Positions 13,247-25,656 of a stretch of DNA of 64,000 nucleotides are shown piece by piece. Position 1 is the stretch's first letter, and the number at the start of each line of letters is the position of its first letter. The stretch is from Camillea tinctor (lineage: Eukaryota > Ascomycota > Sordariomycetes > Xylariales > Xylariaceae): assembly GCA_022578605.1 (NCBI GenBank), contig MU394088.1, positions 62,001 through 126,000 on the forward strand, given 5' to 3'. The notes beneath the pieces were generated by a model. It worked only from the letters and a program-made list of their open reading frames with translations, made no database searches and was not told the origin of the DNA. Both the position numbers and the translations under genes were made by a program.

Positions 13247-13725
13247 AGTAATTGGAATCTGATATGAAAGTATAACCTGGGTAAATTTACAAAATTTGAG
13301 CAGGTTAACTTGATAAATAAGAAATATAGTGAAGTTCTGAACTAAATTTCATGAAACCTAACTTCAAACTGCATTGTAGCTTCGCGGTTTAAGAGGAAAT
13401 TGGCGCAAATGTGAACATATAATCTGGGTTCAATGGTATCTAGTCATGTAGGTCCATGGTTGTGCGGTTAGCATCTTACCCTAGGTTTCGATCTCCTATA
13501 ATCAAGTGATTTGTTTATTCAGTGATTCCTTTGCCTAAAGACTGATGTTCTTTTGTGTTATAGTTATTTTGCGGTTCCATTTCACACCCGTTCTCAATTC
13601 TCCCACATGCGAGTTCTTTCAAGTCCGAATGCATAGTTAAGCGACTAAGGCTTGGTTAATAAATTGGTTGCCGACGACGTGGAACTAGCTGTTAGGGTAT
13701 TGGTTGTTCAGCACCCACTTGACAA

Positions 13726-13797
13726 GGTTGGCTAGTGTAATGGTTATCACAGCGGATTCTGATTCCGCTAATCTGGGTTCGATTCCCAGGCCGACCT
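13726..13797 (+). tRNA. tRNA-Gln (anticodon CTG)
   Basis: Complete cloverleaf with no intron. The acceptor arm GGTTGGC pairs with GCCGACC with one G-T pair. The anticodon stem GCGGA/TCCGC encloses TTCTGAT, giving anticodon CTG (reads CAG, Gln). The T-arm contains GGTTCGATTCC, the B box. A run of six T at 13834-13839 is a plausible Pol III terminator. The gene sits inside the terpenoid block, about 480 bases downstream of LTR copy 1. Confidence 0.93.
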
Positions 13798-13839
13798 ACA
13801 ATTGAAGTCCTATATATAACATTGATTTCTATCTTTTTT

Positions 13840-15407
13840 CCCCTACTTTTTACTCTCTTATCCCTTTGTTGCTCGTGCTCCAGGTTCATATTGCACCCGA
13901 CTCAACCAAAAACGGCAAGGAAAGCGTCTAACGAATCTCCCGAGCTGATTCAGGAAGTTGGTAGTAGTCTTTTATTTCTTAGTGTCGTAAGATGCTGTAT
14001 GTCATTTTGCATTTAGGCGATAGCAAATCAAGGTCTCTTGAAATGTTTCCTGGAGGCGACTATTTCCTGAAGTATTGAAAATAGGAAATAGCGGCATATC
14101 AGGGAGCATCCGTTGTGGGGATCCCTGCCATCCTGGAAAGTGGGACTAGACAGCTTTGTATGCCTCTGCGATCCAGCATTGAAGCTTGTCAGTTATAGAT
14201 ACTAATACTGGGGTAGGTTAGTATATAATGAAGCATAACCGTCAAGTCAATACAAACGTACGTAGAACTTGGCTAAATCACTCAGCCATTTCAAAATATG
14301 GGATCGAAGCTATATTGAGGCCGAAAACGATAGTGTAGCGGTGCTACGCTAAAGTAGACAGCCTTGCGAGGTATCTTCTACGAAACCTGATGCCAATATG
14401 AGATGTCCAATACAGTTTCTAAAACATAAGAGTTAGTAAGCTAATATGCCCAGCATCGTTTTTCAGAACTTCGAAAAAGAAACCATTTCATGCAGCGAAA
14501 ACCAACAGTGCTACTTGCTCAGACTCCAAATGGAGGGGCATAGTAATTAAGACGGGTAAATCGGATATATACCATGAATCGAGTCTACGAAATAGTTACT
14601 GTATATAAAAAAGTGCCCTTGCGCCGGTATAATTGTGCTTTTGAGTGGTGGAAGATCACAAAATGCGTCTTAGTTGGCTAGCGAGAAAGGCAGTAGACTA
14701 AACGAACCAAAGAATACCGACATTTATGCTAATGGTTTGGTATTTTTGGAGCCTCGTTCTCAGCATTTCCGCTAAAATGAATAAATATACACCATTGTTT
14801 TCACCTTATGAGAAAATTAGAAAAACAAGAATTACAATTCTTAGCCATGCAAACAGATCTTACTTGGACAAGCCTTGATATAATAATAGCTATTGGAGTA
14901 GTACCGACGATTTAAATATCTAGATTGGGTAAACGAAACAAAAAGTAGGTCTAGACTACACATACTAAGAGATAGGTTATGTGGTTGAGTCTTCTGATAG
15001 TTACTGTATTACAACATAGATACTACTATAAAGTGTTATGGTAGATCATTCCCTGATCTAGACGTTCTGATTCGTTATTATATACTATACTTACACAATT
15101 CTTTCACGGGACGAAGTTGGTTATATTGTAGACGACCTTCTACTTAGAGCACTAGTGCTAGAGTAGCATTGGACAGGCCGAACGATCAATTCATAATAAC
15201 AATCCCGGATCGATAGCCGATCGTTCGACGATTTGACGTCTGATTAGTGATGATGTGATAATCGATATTTGAACCCCAGTTGTATACTCAATGTCGAATA
15301 CGAGGTAGAGTTATTCGCTGCAACTCAATATGTAAGGTCCAAAATTTGAGGTATCATTCAAGTGGGTAAGACTAGGGATAGCAAGATCACTGAATTCCAG
15401 ACAACCT
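13840..15407. other. Intergenic region without a supported gene
   Basis: AT-rich spacer between the tRNA and the secreted-protein gene. It has only short frames and a few small inverted repeats (for example CGAACGATC near 15180 with GATCGTTCG near 15220). I see no gene. Confidence 0.6.
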
Positions 15408-15415
15408 TATATAAA
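15408..15415 (+). promoter_or_regulatory. TATA box of the secreted-protein gene
   Basis: TATATAAA 92 bases upstream of the ATG of the small secreted protein, a typical core-promoter spacing for a strongly expressed fungal gene. Confidence 0.45.
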
Positions 15416-15506
15416 CTTCACTGTATTCCTAATGTCTTGCATCAGTCAACATCAAGCATCTTCCATTTAAGCCCAAGTCTAGTACGCATACGATCAACGT
15501 CTCATA

Positions 15507-15971
15507 ATGCATCCTATTATCCTCACAGCCCTATTTGCCTTCGCTGCGGCACTTCCCACTGCGTCTGTATCTTCTCAGAGCTCTAAGACTATTGTGCACT
15601 CTCCTCGCGAAGACAACAGCCTTGCTGAGGCTCGATCGGTCGTTGACATCCAACTAGACGCCCAGCCTAAACGCACTCTTTATATCAGAGAAGTTCGTTT
15701 CGACCAATCATACGACTACCCCGAGTCAGAACTGCTCATCCACGCGTACGCTCGCGCCGCCTTCTTCTGGGTCACTCATAAGGATGACGACACCTACAGC
15801 CTATATTTCCAAAACTTAGGCCCAGCTAACGGCCCATCCTACAAATTCGATTTCACCGCTCCAGGAAACGGCGAGATTGTTGAGACTTTGGCCGGTGGCG
15901 GCTCTCTATCGCCTGAATATACTATTCGTAACAAGGGAGGCCAACTCAGAGTTGTAGTCTCAGACCCTTAG
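15507..15971 (+). CDS. Small secreted protein, unknown family
   Basis: Intronless 154-residue protein. Residues 1-16 are a clear signal peptide (hydrophobic core LTALFAFAAALP, small residues before the likely cleavage site), followed by a Ser/Thr-rich and acidic propeptide-like stretch. A repeated Arg motif (KR near residue 55) could be a Kex2-type site. The mature part (about residues 57-154) is rich in aromatic and beta-type residues, has no cysteines, and ends VVVSDP. I recognise no family. The ATG is in reasonable context behind a TATA box. Length, secretion and lack of homology cues fit an effector-like or cell-surface protein, but that is inference. Confidence 0.75.
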   Translation: MHPIILTALFAFAAALPTASVSSQSSKTIVHSPREDNSLAEARSVVDIQLDAQPKRTLYIREVRFDQSYDYPESELLIHAYARAAFFWVTHKDDDTYSLYFQNLGPANGPSYKFDFTAPGNGEIVETLAGGGSLSPEYTIRNKGGQLRVVVSDP

Positions 15972-16299
15972 AAACCACAATAAACAACGGGCTCGGTGTG
16001 CTCATTGATGGCCCAGGTGTAAATATGGTCTGAAATAATGGAAAATATCTTGTCGCAAGTTGGATTACTGCTAAGGAATGTCTTCATTCAACCAGATCTG
16101 CTAATAAATATCTAATTTCCATTGAAAAAGGAGCAAGATTATCTCTTCATACCAAAGTCCCATAATAAAGTGAAAGGCTATTTTCACACTGCTTCAACTT
16201 AACCTAGAATTTACCGTTGACCCTTATAATATGATCCGATTTACTATGTATATCATTATATGAAAAGCAATCGTACATCGAAAACAATGTTGGAAATAT

Positions 16300-17238
16300 C
16301 TAGCAAATGCAGTTCTCCTGTAACTCCAATTCGCGGGCAATCCAGTCCCACATCTCCTTTGCCAAGCTGTCATTTCTTCCGTTAGCACTAGCCATCCCCG
16401 AAACACCAACTGGCTCGTAGTATTCGCCGCTGACCACGTCCTCAGATACGGAAGCCCAAAGCTGGTTTCTGACTCCATTTTCGACCGTTGCCAGAAGACC
16501 GTATATCAGTTTGACAAAAACTCTGACATAAGATGGGGATGCGGTAGCCCCGTTCATGAGCTCAGTCTGTACAACTCCGGGGTGGACAGCGGCGACTGTA
16601 AACTGCGGGTATTCCCTTGCTAGCTGTCTTGTCCACAAAACACTGGCGAGTTTACTTTGGCTATATCTGCCATAAGTACCTAGTTCCTCGGCCGTGTCCT
16701 TGAGTGCAGCGAAGTTAAACTTTCCTTCACCCACGTATGTGTGACCATAAGAAGACACCGATACGATGCGCACGTTATTTCCAAGTATTCTTGCCGTTTT
16801 CTCTAGAGTGGGGAGAAGGATCTTGGTTAGGAACGAATGCCCCATTGTATTTGCTGCAAATTGAATTTCGTAACCATCCTCGCTAAGACCTGGTGGCGTT
16901 GCCATAACGCCAGCATTGAGCATAAGAATATCGAGGCGTTGTGACTCGGAGTGAAATTTCGTAGTTGCACAGACGATTGACTGGAAAGATGTGAGGTCTA
17001 ATTCAAGAGGCTTTATTAAAGACCCCGGGACTAGCTGATGGATTTCCTCGGCTGCCACTTTGGCCTTCTCGAAATTCCGGGACGTGAGCCAAATCTCAGC
17101 GGGATTGTGACGGGCAAATTCTAGGACAGCTTGTCGGCCTAACCCAGTACTTCCTCCAGTCACAAAGACGATCTTTCCTGACAAGGAAGGGATATCCTTT
17201 TCAGGGTTGAACTTGATAGACTTCGAACAGAATGGCAT
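16300..17238 (-). CDS. Short-chain dehydrogenase/reductase (retinol dehydrogenase-like)
   Basis: Intronless NAD(P)-dependent oxidoreductase, 312 residues from the internal ATG at 17238; an in-frame ATG at 17283 would add 15 residues, but the family normally starts close to the Rossmann fold. Visible marks are the cofactor loop TGGSTGLG, NAGVM, the catalytic Ser in VSVSSYG and YSQSK (YxxxK), then HPGVVQTEL. This is the pattern of the fungal WW-oxidoreductase/retinol-dehydrogenase-like SDR group. It is transcribed divergently from the regulator at 17784, with a shared spacer of about 545 bases, so shared control is possible. A role in keto/hydroxy interconversion on the terpenoid is inferred from position only. 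Confidence 0.87.
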   Translation of the reverse strand: MPFCSKSIKFNPEKDIPSLSGKIVFVTGGSTGLGRQAVLEFARHNPAEIWLTSRNFEKAKVAAEEIHQLVPGSLIKPLELDLTSFQSIVCATTKFHSESQRLDILMLNAGVMATPPGLSEDGYEIQFAANTMGHSFLTKILLPTLEKTARILGNNVRIVSVSSYGHTYVGEGKFNFAALKDTAEELGTYGRYSQSKLASVLWTRQLAREYPQFTVAAVHPGVVQTELMNGATASPSYVRVFVKLIYGLLATVENGVRNQLWASVSEDVVSGEYYEPVGVSGMASANGRNDSLAKEMWDWIARELELQENCIC

Positions 17239-17783
17239 TATGAATAGGCCGCAGAGATGAGTGTTTTTTAGCGTGTGCGCCAAGTGAGATACAATAATAT
17301 TTTTAATTGAAACGGCGCAATAGAACTTAACACATCAAAACTTGGTTTCTTTCAAGAAGGAACCGTGTTTATATACAATTCACATTCAAGAAGTAAACAT
17401 ATAGATAGCAATAGAGAAATAGCACTTACAACACGGATCTGTAATCATCCAACTTGAAGGAGACCTACACTAATCCAACTGAGGATAATAATCTGGCCTT
17501 GGCAGAGGATCTATATCCTATTGGCTGTTTCGGACCCGCTACTCCCAATATGGATAACAGTCCAGGCTTGGCAAGGGCTGTCAGATCTCCTGATACCGCC
17601 GCAACTAATCTGACAACCCCTCCTAAACTTGGTATACTACATATATGGAGTTATAGAACAAGGACTTGTATCTTCCACATATATTCCTCTCAGTATTATT
17701 CGTAATCCCCAATGATATAGCCATTTATATCCATGATTTATGGTGCATTTAATATACATAAGGCGCTCTGATCTATCCACAAC
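17239..17783. other. Divergent promoter region between SDR and regulator genes
   Basis: The spacer separates two divergently transcribed genes. On the minus strand a TATATAAA box (plus coordinates 17368-17375) lies about 130 bases upstream of the SDR start. A frame at 17454-17705 has no recognisable features and is probably not coding. Confidence 0.45.
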
Positions 17784-19301
17784 ATGTCAGATCATGGGAT
17801 CTGGGTTGTCAGCACAACACTGGCAAAACCGGATGCAGAGACGCAAAAGCTAATCAGAAGCCATGCCATGCGTGGAAAAAACACACGAAAAGTTAAAGAT
17901 GTCAGGAGACTGACTCGACTGATGGATAATTACGATTCTGAATGGGGGATAGGTAAGAGTCCTCGAGGCATAGACGATCCGGAAGAGGCGGAATGGATCC
18001 CGAGACCGGCACGAAAGATTGCTTCAGAGCTATCCTTATTCGACTTGGCCATTGAAAAGAAGCCATACATATTAGAACTTTTACATCGAGGTATGAAGCC
18101 ACTTACAGATATGATGATAGGCTAGTCGAGCACTTTGACTAAAAATAGACACTAGCTTTCACGACGATCAAGCCCTCAACATACGCGATCGAGACTGCTA
18201 TTGTGGACGGCACTCGAGACGATATGATTTGCTTTTCCAGTATTCAACATGAGCCTGCAATGATTCATTCTATTCTATTCGTTGCCCAGTCTCTCTATGA
18301 CTCGCTATCGCAAGCTCCTTGTAATAAAATTGCTCAGTATCACTTTGGTCAAACTTTAAAGCTTCTCCAGGAGAAACTGTCCAACAAAAACATTGCAACT
18401 ACGAAAACCACATTAATTATCGTCCTGACTCTAGCTAGTGCATCTGCAATGCTAGGAGATGTTGGGAACACCCAGAAGCACATGGATGGGTTATACCAAA
18501 TCATCTCCTTACGCGGTGGACTCGATTCTCTCGGACCAGGTAGTATGATAGAGCATAAGGCTCAAAGGTAAGGGTGAACTATAATATAAACGTTGAACTT
18601 CAGCAGCTTATAATGCTTGCAGAATCGACTTTGCCCTTGCTCTTGCGACTGGGGGCAAGACCCGATTCTTCCGAGAGGGTATTTCCTGGGGACCGAATAT
18701 TGCTCTAGACCAGGCTCCCTCCCATTGTCCGGAACTGAGCATGCTACATCCACACTTGGACCCAAGGCTGCTTTGTATATGGGCTGACCTGAAAGAATTC
18801 GCCAAGGTAGCTAATATGGCCACGCAAACTGGCGTCAAAATGTCGAGTGGCTTTTTCTCCCGGCTCACCACGTCGATCCCCTACCGCCTAGTTCGTCTGC
18901 AATACGACCCACTTTCAGCCCCTGAACTACTGCGCCTCTGTATGCTCGCATTTACAAAGTGCATTCTGATTCAGGTGAAAGGTCTCGGGAAACATCTCAC
19001 GTATTTAGCCACGTCTTTGAAAACTACGCTCCTAGCACATCGATCACTATCTATTGGTGGGGTGACACCTCCACTATTAATATGGGCTGTGTTCATGACG
19101 GCTTTTTCTATCTACGAAGACTTTGATAGTGATTGGCTTTGCGAGATATTCACCAGTTCGGTGTTGTTACTGGGCGTTAGGACTTGGCTAGACATGAAAG
19201 CGGTCCTGCGGAAGTTCCTGTGGATTGACTTAGTTTATGACAAGCAGGCTGAATTGCTATTTCAACAATGGCACGGAAAGGAAAACGAGATCCGTGGTTA
19301 G
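17784..19301 (+). CDS. Fungal transcription-factor-domain protein lacking a zinc cluster
   Basis: 465 residues in three exons: 17784-18090, 18156-18567, 18623-19301, all phases consistent. The N-terminus carries SHAMRGKNTRK, a basic motif that opens a large family of fungal proteins with a fungal-specific transcription factor domain but no Zn2Cys6 finger. The middle (about 90-300) has the usual HSILFVAQSLYDSL and GGLDSLG segments, followed by KAQRIDFALALATGGK across an exon junction. The family is often found in secondary-metabolite and accessory regions; direct DNA binding is not established. It is divergent from the SDR gene. It may act as a partner or co-regulator for the two zinc-cluster genes nearby (inference). 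Confidence 0.8.
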
Positions 19302-20953
19302 CTTGTGGATAGGTAATATTGACGAAACAACTATGTAATGCACTAACTTAATGTATAACAATATTAGCTACAATGGGGGAGAATTAATGAATTATATTGG
19401 GATTTTATAGGTACATGCAATTCATGATACGGACGTATTGAACACGCCGGATAGGACTTAAGAGGAAGATAACTTTACCTCTAATCTGTAGCATTAGTTT
19501 TTACCGAGGTAAATATTCTGATACCTCAAGCTCTATTAGGGACATGCTTACAAACTTACTTTATACGGCTTTCCTGCCTAATCCTAGATGATATCAGGAG
19601 CTCAGTAAAATCTGATTACCGTCTTAGGCAGTTATCGGTAATTTTCCATCTCGTTAGATTCATATTGATGTGAAGGTGATGGCAGAAAGGGTATATCAGT
19701 TAGATGCTAATGGCCCTGATACTATGTTCTTGGTAGTGAGAGTCTGCATAAATCCATGACCCAATACCAACATGTGAACTTTAAGTAATTTCTAGCTCAA
19801 ATTAGAGAAAACTATCCTATTTATTTATAATTGTTTAATGAATATTTTAACTTGCAGAAGCTTGGTTTTTTAAAGGCACACAACCAGGTACAAAGCTTGA
19901 GTTCTATAAGTATTATACCGTCATCCATATCGTAGATTTCCAAACACAATATCGTAGGCATCTTATATAATTATGCCAAGAAATCATTATAACGTCCTAG
20001 CTAGTTAGGGGTAACATGTAACATACAGAATTGGGGTACAATGAGTAGTCCGTGTTTGTATGCATCATTTTGCTCGCTTGGTACAGTTGACTTTCTGACC
20101 TAAATGCAATAACTATTTTATAAATCATACTCTGAGTTTACAAGAGTATCAACTCTAGGAACATGGCGGGAAGATAGAACTAATGCTTACTTCTGCCGAG
20201 ATGATCGGCCACATAATTCCCAAACTTAGGACCATGGCGCGAAACTATCCTTTCACTGCCTCGGCATTATGGCTATCATCACAAGAAAAGAAACGGTTCT
20301 TCATGTGAAAAGCTTCAAATATTGAGACTTGGGAACTGGCTATTGGGATCCAGAAGTGCAGGGGTTGCTGGCAGACAAATGACACCATTTATTTGTATAT
20401 GTTCATAATCTGTGTGTGCCCTCAGTTCTGATCGTTCTTTGCCCAATAAAAATTACGTTTTCTCCCTATAGAGGGTACATGTAAGGTTGTGCTATCTCTT
20501 ATGGTCATTCCCTTCGCTCTCGCTATCGTATAGCTCCCCTCCTATATCTTGCGGGGAAGCTATCCCTGCTCTGCTGGTTGGTTGCTACATAGTATCGAAG
20601 AGGGGTTACATTTGAGTTCATCATCATGTGGGGGAATTCTGCAGCCTATCCAATCAACTAAGAACAATACATAAGTATGTTAAACTACAAAGAAATCATG
20701 AGATAAAATGGAAAGGATTTGTAAGAAGGTGGGCTATTCTCCTATGCAGTTGTATGTAGTTGAGACATCAGTCTGGAATTATTAGCGTGTACATACGGCG
20801 CTGACCTAGCAGACCCTTCTCCTATCTGAAGGTATTGATATAAGTTCAATTCCTGTGATCTACTATTTACTCCTTATTGCTCCCATATATTGACTCAAGA
20901 CCTTTGTGAATACCCAAATATACCGCACCCGAACTCCACTCATCAGAACTACC
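19302..20953. other. Intergenic region without a supported gene
   Basis: AT-rich spacer between the regulator and the second P450. I see no long frames, repeats or RNA genes. Confidence 0.6.
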
Positions 20954-22786
20954 ATGCTAGCTCAAATGACCGCTGGAAACCTCATAGTAATCGGCATAAT
21001 ATCCGTGACATGCATCATTTCAATCTACGTTTTTGAAAGGATCCGGTATGAGCTGATAATACGAAAAATACCTGGGGTGAGAGCTCCAAGTCTCGCCAAC
21101 AATCCTATTTCAGGTAAGCATTACCTCTTATACAAGGCCATGTATTTAACAAGAGTCATATATCCTGAAACTTACACTTATAGCCGTCATATGGATCTTG
21201 AAAGCTGGGAGGGCACAGAGGAGGAACGAATTCTTTGCGCATTTCAACAGCTTCTTTGACGGATGGGGCACTCCCGAGAGCCCCCACTGCGTGGAAATCC
21301 ACATGAGGCCACGCTCCAGGTTCATCCTTACGAGAGACCCCGAACATGTCAAGGCTATACTAGCAGGGAATTTCAGCGACTTTGGTAAGGGGCCGGAGTT
21401 CCACCGCCTCTGGAGACCTTTCCTAGGGGACAGTATCTTCACCACAGATGGCCAGCTTTGGCACGACAGCCGCAGTCTTATTCGTCCCATGTTTATCAAG
21501 GATCGAGTTAGTGATCTAGCAACGTTTGGCAAAGGAGCGGATGCTCTTATATCTAAGCTACCACCTTCGGGACAAACAGTGGATATTATGGATTTATTTT
21601 ATCGGATGACTTTAGATATCACGACGGACTTTTTGCTTGGAGCAAGTGTTGACAGCTTGACTAAGTGAGTCGCATTCCTTCTCCAACCAATTAAGCTAAC
21701 CCCCTGAAGCCCACAGAATGAATTCTCCAATGCGTTTAATGAAGTGCAACAGCTGCAAATGCTTATGACTATGGTTGGGTAAATGATAGCTTAGTATACT
21801 CCAACGTGTGAGTATCTCACTAATGTGGTGTTGTAGGCCTCTTCATGTATTGATACCGCGCTGGCGATACAATCGTGGGATCAAAGCCCTCGACCGGTTC
21901 GTGATGCCCTACATCGAGCAAGCCCTCGCCCTCCCACAGGAAGAACTAGAGAAACTCTCCAACTCGGACAAGAACTTCACCTTCCTACACAGCATTGCGC
22001 GGTACACGCGCGACCCTAGTGTGCTGCGGGACCAGCTCATCGCCGTGCTCCTCGCAGGCCGAGACACCACGGCTGCGACCCTATCCTGGGCGTTCTATGA
22101 GCTATCCCACTACCCAGACAAGTTTAAGCGACTCCGCGACGAGGTCATCAGCTCCGTGGGCCGGACCCGCTCGCCCACGTACGAAGACCTCAAGAACATG
22201 CCGTACCTGCGGCACACCGTGAACGAGACCCTGAGGCTGTACCCCGCCGTGCCGTACAACCTGCGCGCAGCTCTCGAAGACTCGACCATCCCGGGGGCCC
22301 CAGGACAGCCACCAATCGCCGTGGCGGAGGGCGACATCGTCGTCTACAGCCTGCTGTCAATGCAGCGACGGAAAGATCTCTATCCGACTGTATCCGAGAA
22401 GTTCGCCGATCCCGGAGTCTTCTCGCCCGAGCGGTGGGAGAACTGGACGCCGAAACCTTGGCAGTACGTGCCTTTCAATGGGGGACCCCGGATCTGCGTG
22501 GGGCAAAATTTCGCACTGACTGAGATCGCGTATTGCTGTAAGATGCTTCCCCCCCTCTGGTTGCTACTTTCCTGTTTTCCTCCCTGGCACTAGGTAGAGA
22601 CAGTATCATATACTAACGAACCCTGGTGTCTGAATAGTGACGAAGATTCTGCAGAAGTACGACCGCCTTGAATATAGAGGCGACTGGTATGCCCAAAAAC
22701 ATGAAGCGGAAATTGTGGGGAAGCCGAGTCAGGGGGTACCAGTAGCTCTGTATGAAGAGTCTGTCGATTTAGGGGAAAACGTGTAG
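20954..22786 (+). CDS. Cytochrome P450 (CYP52-like)
   Basis: 519-residue heme monooxygenase in five exons: 20954-21113, 21184-21664, 21710-21778, 21837-22537, 22638-22786; the 45-base second intron is short but in phase. An N-terminal membrane anchor (about residues 8-30) is followed by the P450 fold. Visible: the C-helix region WHDSRSLIRPMF, I-helix AGRDTTAATL with intact acid-Thr pair, ETLR (ExxR), FSPERWENW and heme loop FNGGPRICVGQ. The pattern, especially HDSRSLIRP and NGGPRICVGQNFA, is that of the CYP52/CYP539 group, which often hydroxylates terminal carbons of fatty or isoprenoid chains. Exon 4 is much richer in G/C at third positions than exons 1-3. It is convergent with the Acr-2-like regulator. 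A late oxidation of the terpenoid is a reasonable guess. Confidence 0.88.
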
Positions 22787-23134
22787 GTGAAGTAGATAGT
22801 TAACGATTATGGAGATGGAGAAGGGGGTTAGGAATTGGGCGATTTAACGACTTAATGACCACTATCTTTATTGGAATGATGCTAATGGTACCTATCTCAC
22901 GAAGCATAGGCCTTCTTTCGTTTAAGGGGTTTCAAATAACCTTGAACGCCTCTGCCCACAGAAACGTGCATATGGCGGACGTATTTCCTAGTCGCTTATA
23001 TAAAAGGATTTCATCACTATCGTAACTATTATACCCGTGTTTTTCTAGCATCAAAAGCCAAATGTGATATCCAGCTATAAATAACACCATGATGCTAATA
23101 TAAACCTTTGGAGTAGAAGGACGGGGGTAGCCCC
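22787..23134. other. Convergent 3' spacer
   Basis: Short spacer between the 3' ends of the second P450 and the Acr-2-like gene. A minus-strand frame continues here in another register but lacks family support. I see no gene. Confidence 0.6.
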
Positions 23135-25656
23135 TCACATGACGTTGGGCCAACTCAGGGTCCAATCTCCTGTTCTCGACCGCTGTTCCCAAATGTTTTT
23201 CACAACTTTGGTTGCGGGCTGTGCGGAGAATATGGAAGCTCTACTCTCTATCGCAACGATACATTCTAATGCTTGGTCTTGTAACTCTGAAGTGACCGCC
23301 TCGCATCCAGCAATGAAGGCTGACCAAGCGATGCAAGCAGCAAAGTCCTGATCATCTACCTGCTCATCTATACATGGCTTCAGATGATTGAGCGTCTTCC
23401 TAACGAGATCTTGCAGCATCATGGCGCTCATGTTGTAAACACGTCGGTAGAAGTAAATCAGGATCGCCTGGTGCATCGCGGAGACCATAGACCGGGTGTT
23501 GGGTTGATCGACTAGGAATTGTCCATCTTCCGAGTCCGCGATTAAGCTCGGAGGTCGGATTGGGCCGGAGAAAGACCAAGACCATACAGTATTTTCAAGG
23601 GTTTTTACGTGGCTTGCCATTGCAGCTGAAACCTTCGGGCTTTTGTGAGCAATTCTTTCTAACCTTTCCTTGTTATTCGCAAACGAGATGATCTGGGATA
23701 AAAGCGTTACGAGCGACTCGGGAACTCCGTAGATGTTCGGGAACAGAGTCCTATCCCATCTCCCCTGTACTTCCAGGTGGATATCGTTGTAACCATCATC
23801 GTCCTGTTTCTCTTTTGTTGGGTCAAGACCCCGTGTTAAAGAATCCTCAGGTACCGAAAATTGATGCAGCTGTATGGTGCCCGGGGTAATGATGTTGAGG
23901 CTTCCGCCGGTATGGTTATTAGGTCGGGTTATCATTCCAGCTGCGGTGCTTTCTGCGATGACACGAAGGTGTGTATACATGTGATGTAAAAGGCGGACCT
24001 TCGTTGACTTCTTGGCGCTGAGCCCACGCAGGCGGATTAGCCGTTCCGCATCTAAAAGAAAATACATAAAATTTTGTGTGTTGTCGTAAAGCTATAGGTG
24101 GGTTAGTTATCTTAACAATGTAGAAAACCCCGCAAGCTTTTGGGCGAACGATATATATCAAAGTTGAAGGAAATATAGGTTACAAGATTATGATCTGAGC
24201 ATGTCTTTGTTGGAAGGAGGATGGGTTACCATAAGCCCTAGTAAAGGAAAAGCCTTCTGGTAAGGATAGGGTGAGAGTATAAAGTGTGCCTAGAATACTT
24301 ACAGCTGTCATTGCACAACCTAGAACTGCCATTAGCAAATCTTTATACTCAGCTTGGTTTGGCCCAATTGCCTCCAATCGAAGAGCTTCACGAAGACGGC
24401 TTTTAGCGGCATCTCGGTGTCTCATACCAACCTCAAGCCATGAGGATGACGAGGATGTCGAAGTACTTTTATCTGATAGGTGAAGCTGAAATGCGCTATT
24501 TGCTAAAATGGAATAAAGAACAGCAGATTTGGTATTAGATGCAGAGTTGAAAATTGAAATTTCGGCGAACGTTTCAAGTGCACAGGGGAGAAATAGAATC
24601 CGCCAAGGGGACTTTCGCTGTGCTTGCATTTGGGATGACGGTTCCATAAGACGTTGCTTGTGATAACGTAGCAAATGCGCTGCTTGCTCTGGCAAGTCTG
24701 TTTCAGGACCACTGGTGGGTCGTGAGATACTAGATGTCAATCCACGCGTGTCGCTAGGATTACCTTCAGCCTCCTCGCTTGTTTTGGTTACAGGAATACC
24801 AGTTGTATCAGTATGCGTATAGCTGGGAGACTCGTCCAGGTCAAGTGGATGTGAGAGGGGTAAATAATTGAAGAGGGACAAGTTCTGACTAGCAAGATCT
24901 GAAGAGCCTTCATCCAACTCTAGTCGATCGAGTGTAGGTGTAAAGTCGTGGGAGAACAGCCCGAACTCGAGTTCATCCAGTTCACACCAATCATCACGAC
25001 CGACTTCTATTAAACCTTCTCCGTCGCAGTTGATCTCTGTGAGCGACGACGTCGACGGCTCGTCCAGCACTGGCCTCACAATTTTAGTATCAAAGACACC
25101 AAATGGGCCGAGCATGATATCTCCAGTGGATGGCAGGTCTTGTCTTTCACACTTGGTGTCAATTTGAAACAACAGCTCCGTTGCCGAGCGATCACGCATG
25201 CTTTGGTTCACCTGAGCACTCATTTGACGACGATATACCTCTTTAATGTCTTGTCAATGAACGAACTTGTGAGATCTAAGAAGCTGACGCACCGGAATAG
25301 AGCGGGTACCGAAACCCGGAGGCCCGATGGCTCTGTTGTTGAGCATCGGGGTCGGACCCACCGCCGGATCCAGGGTCATCCGCGACCCAAAATAATTGTG
25401 GCTCGTATCCTTCACAAGAAATACCTATAGCACAAGGAGCATTTGTGGTCAACTTTAGTATCTCCTTCAACTGAAGGTGACTCACTAAGATGTGTTTAGC
25501 GAAAGCCGGATGAAGAAAATACACGTATAAGAGAACGTACCCTAGGCGCTGGCATGCCAAACACGATGGTCTAGTTTCATCACACTTTGCGTGTCTGAGT
25601 CGGCAAGTCTTGCAGCCGGTAAAGGTGCGGGAACGTGTTCTTGGGTGTTTGACCAT
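23135..25656 (-). CDS. Zn2Cys6 transcription factor, Acr-2/ARCA-like; first intron out of phase
   Basis: Nuclear regulator of the acriflavine-sensitivity-control (acr-2) type. Exons on the minus strand: 25656-25541, 25424-25293, 25240-24303, 24091-23135. Exon 1 encodes most of the finger (CKTCRLRHAKC, then CLACQRLG); exon 2 gives the last Cys in ISCEGY. The middle has EQAAHLLRYHKQRL and ALETFAEISIF, and exon 4 has YFLLDAERLIRLRGL and ends SWPNVM, all typical of this family. Exons 2-4 are in phase, but removing the 116-base first intron at its canonical GT-AG sites leaves one base too many (total 2143 nt); one base fewer would give 713 residues. So the gene is either frameshifted, mis-assembled by one G at the donor, or spliced unusually. 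It is divergent from the epimerase gene at 26376. Confidence 0.75.

Noticed and set aside
22932..23192. Minus-strand frame beyond the Acr-2-like stop codon
   Set aside because: The family normally ends at WPxVM, which is followed directly by the stop at 23135-23137; the other frame has no family likeness.
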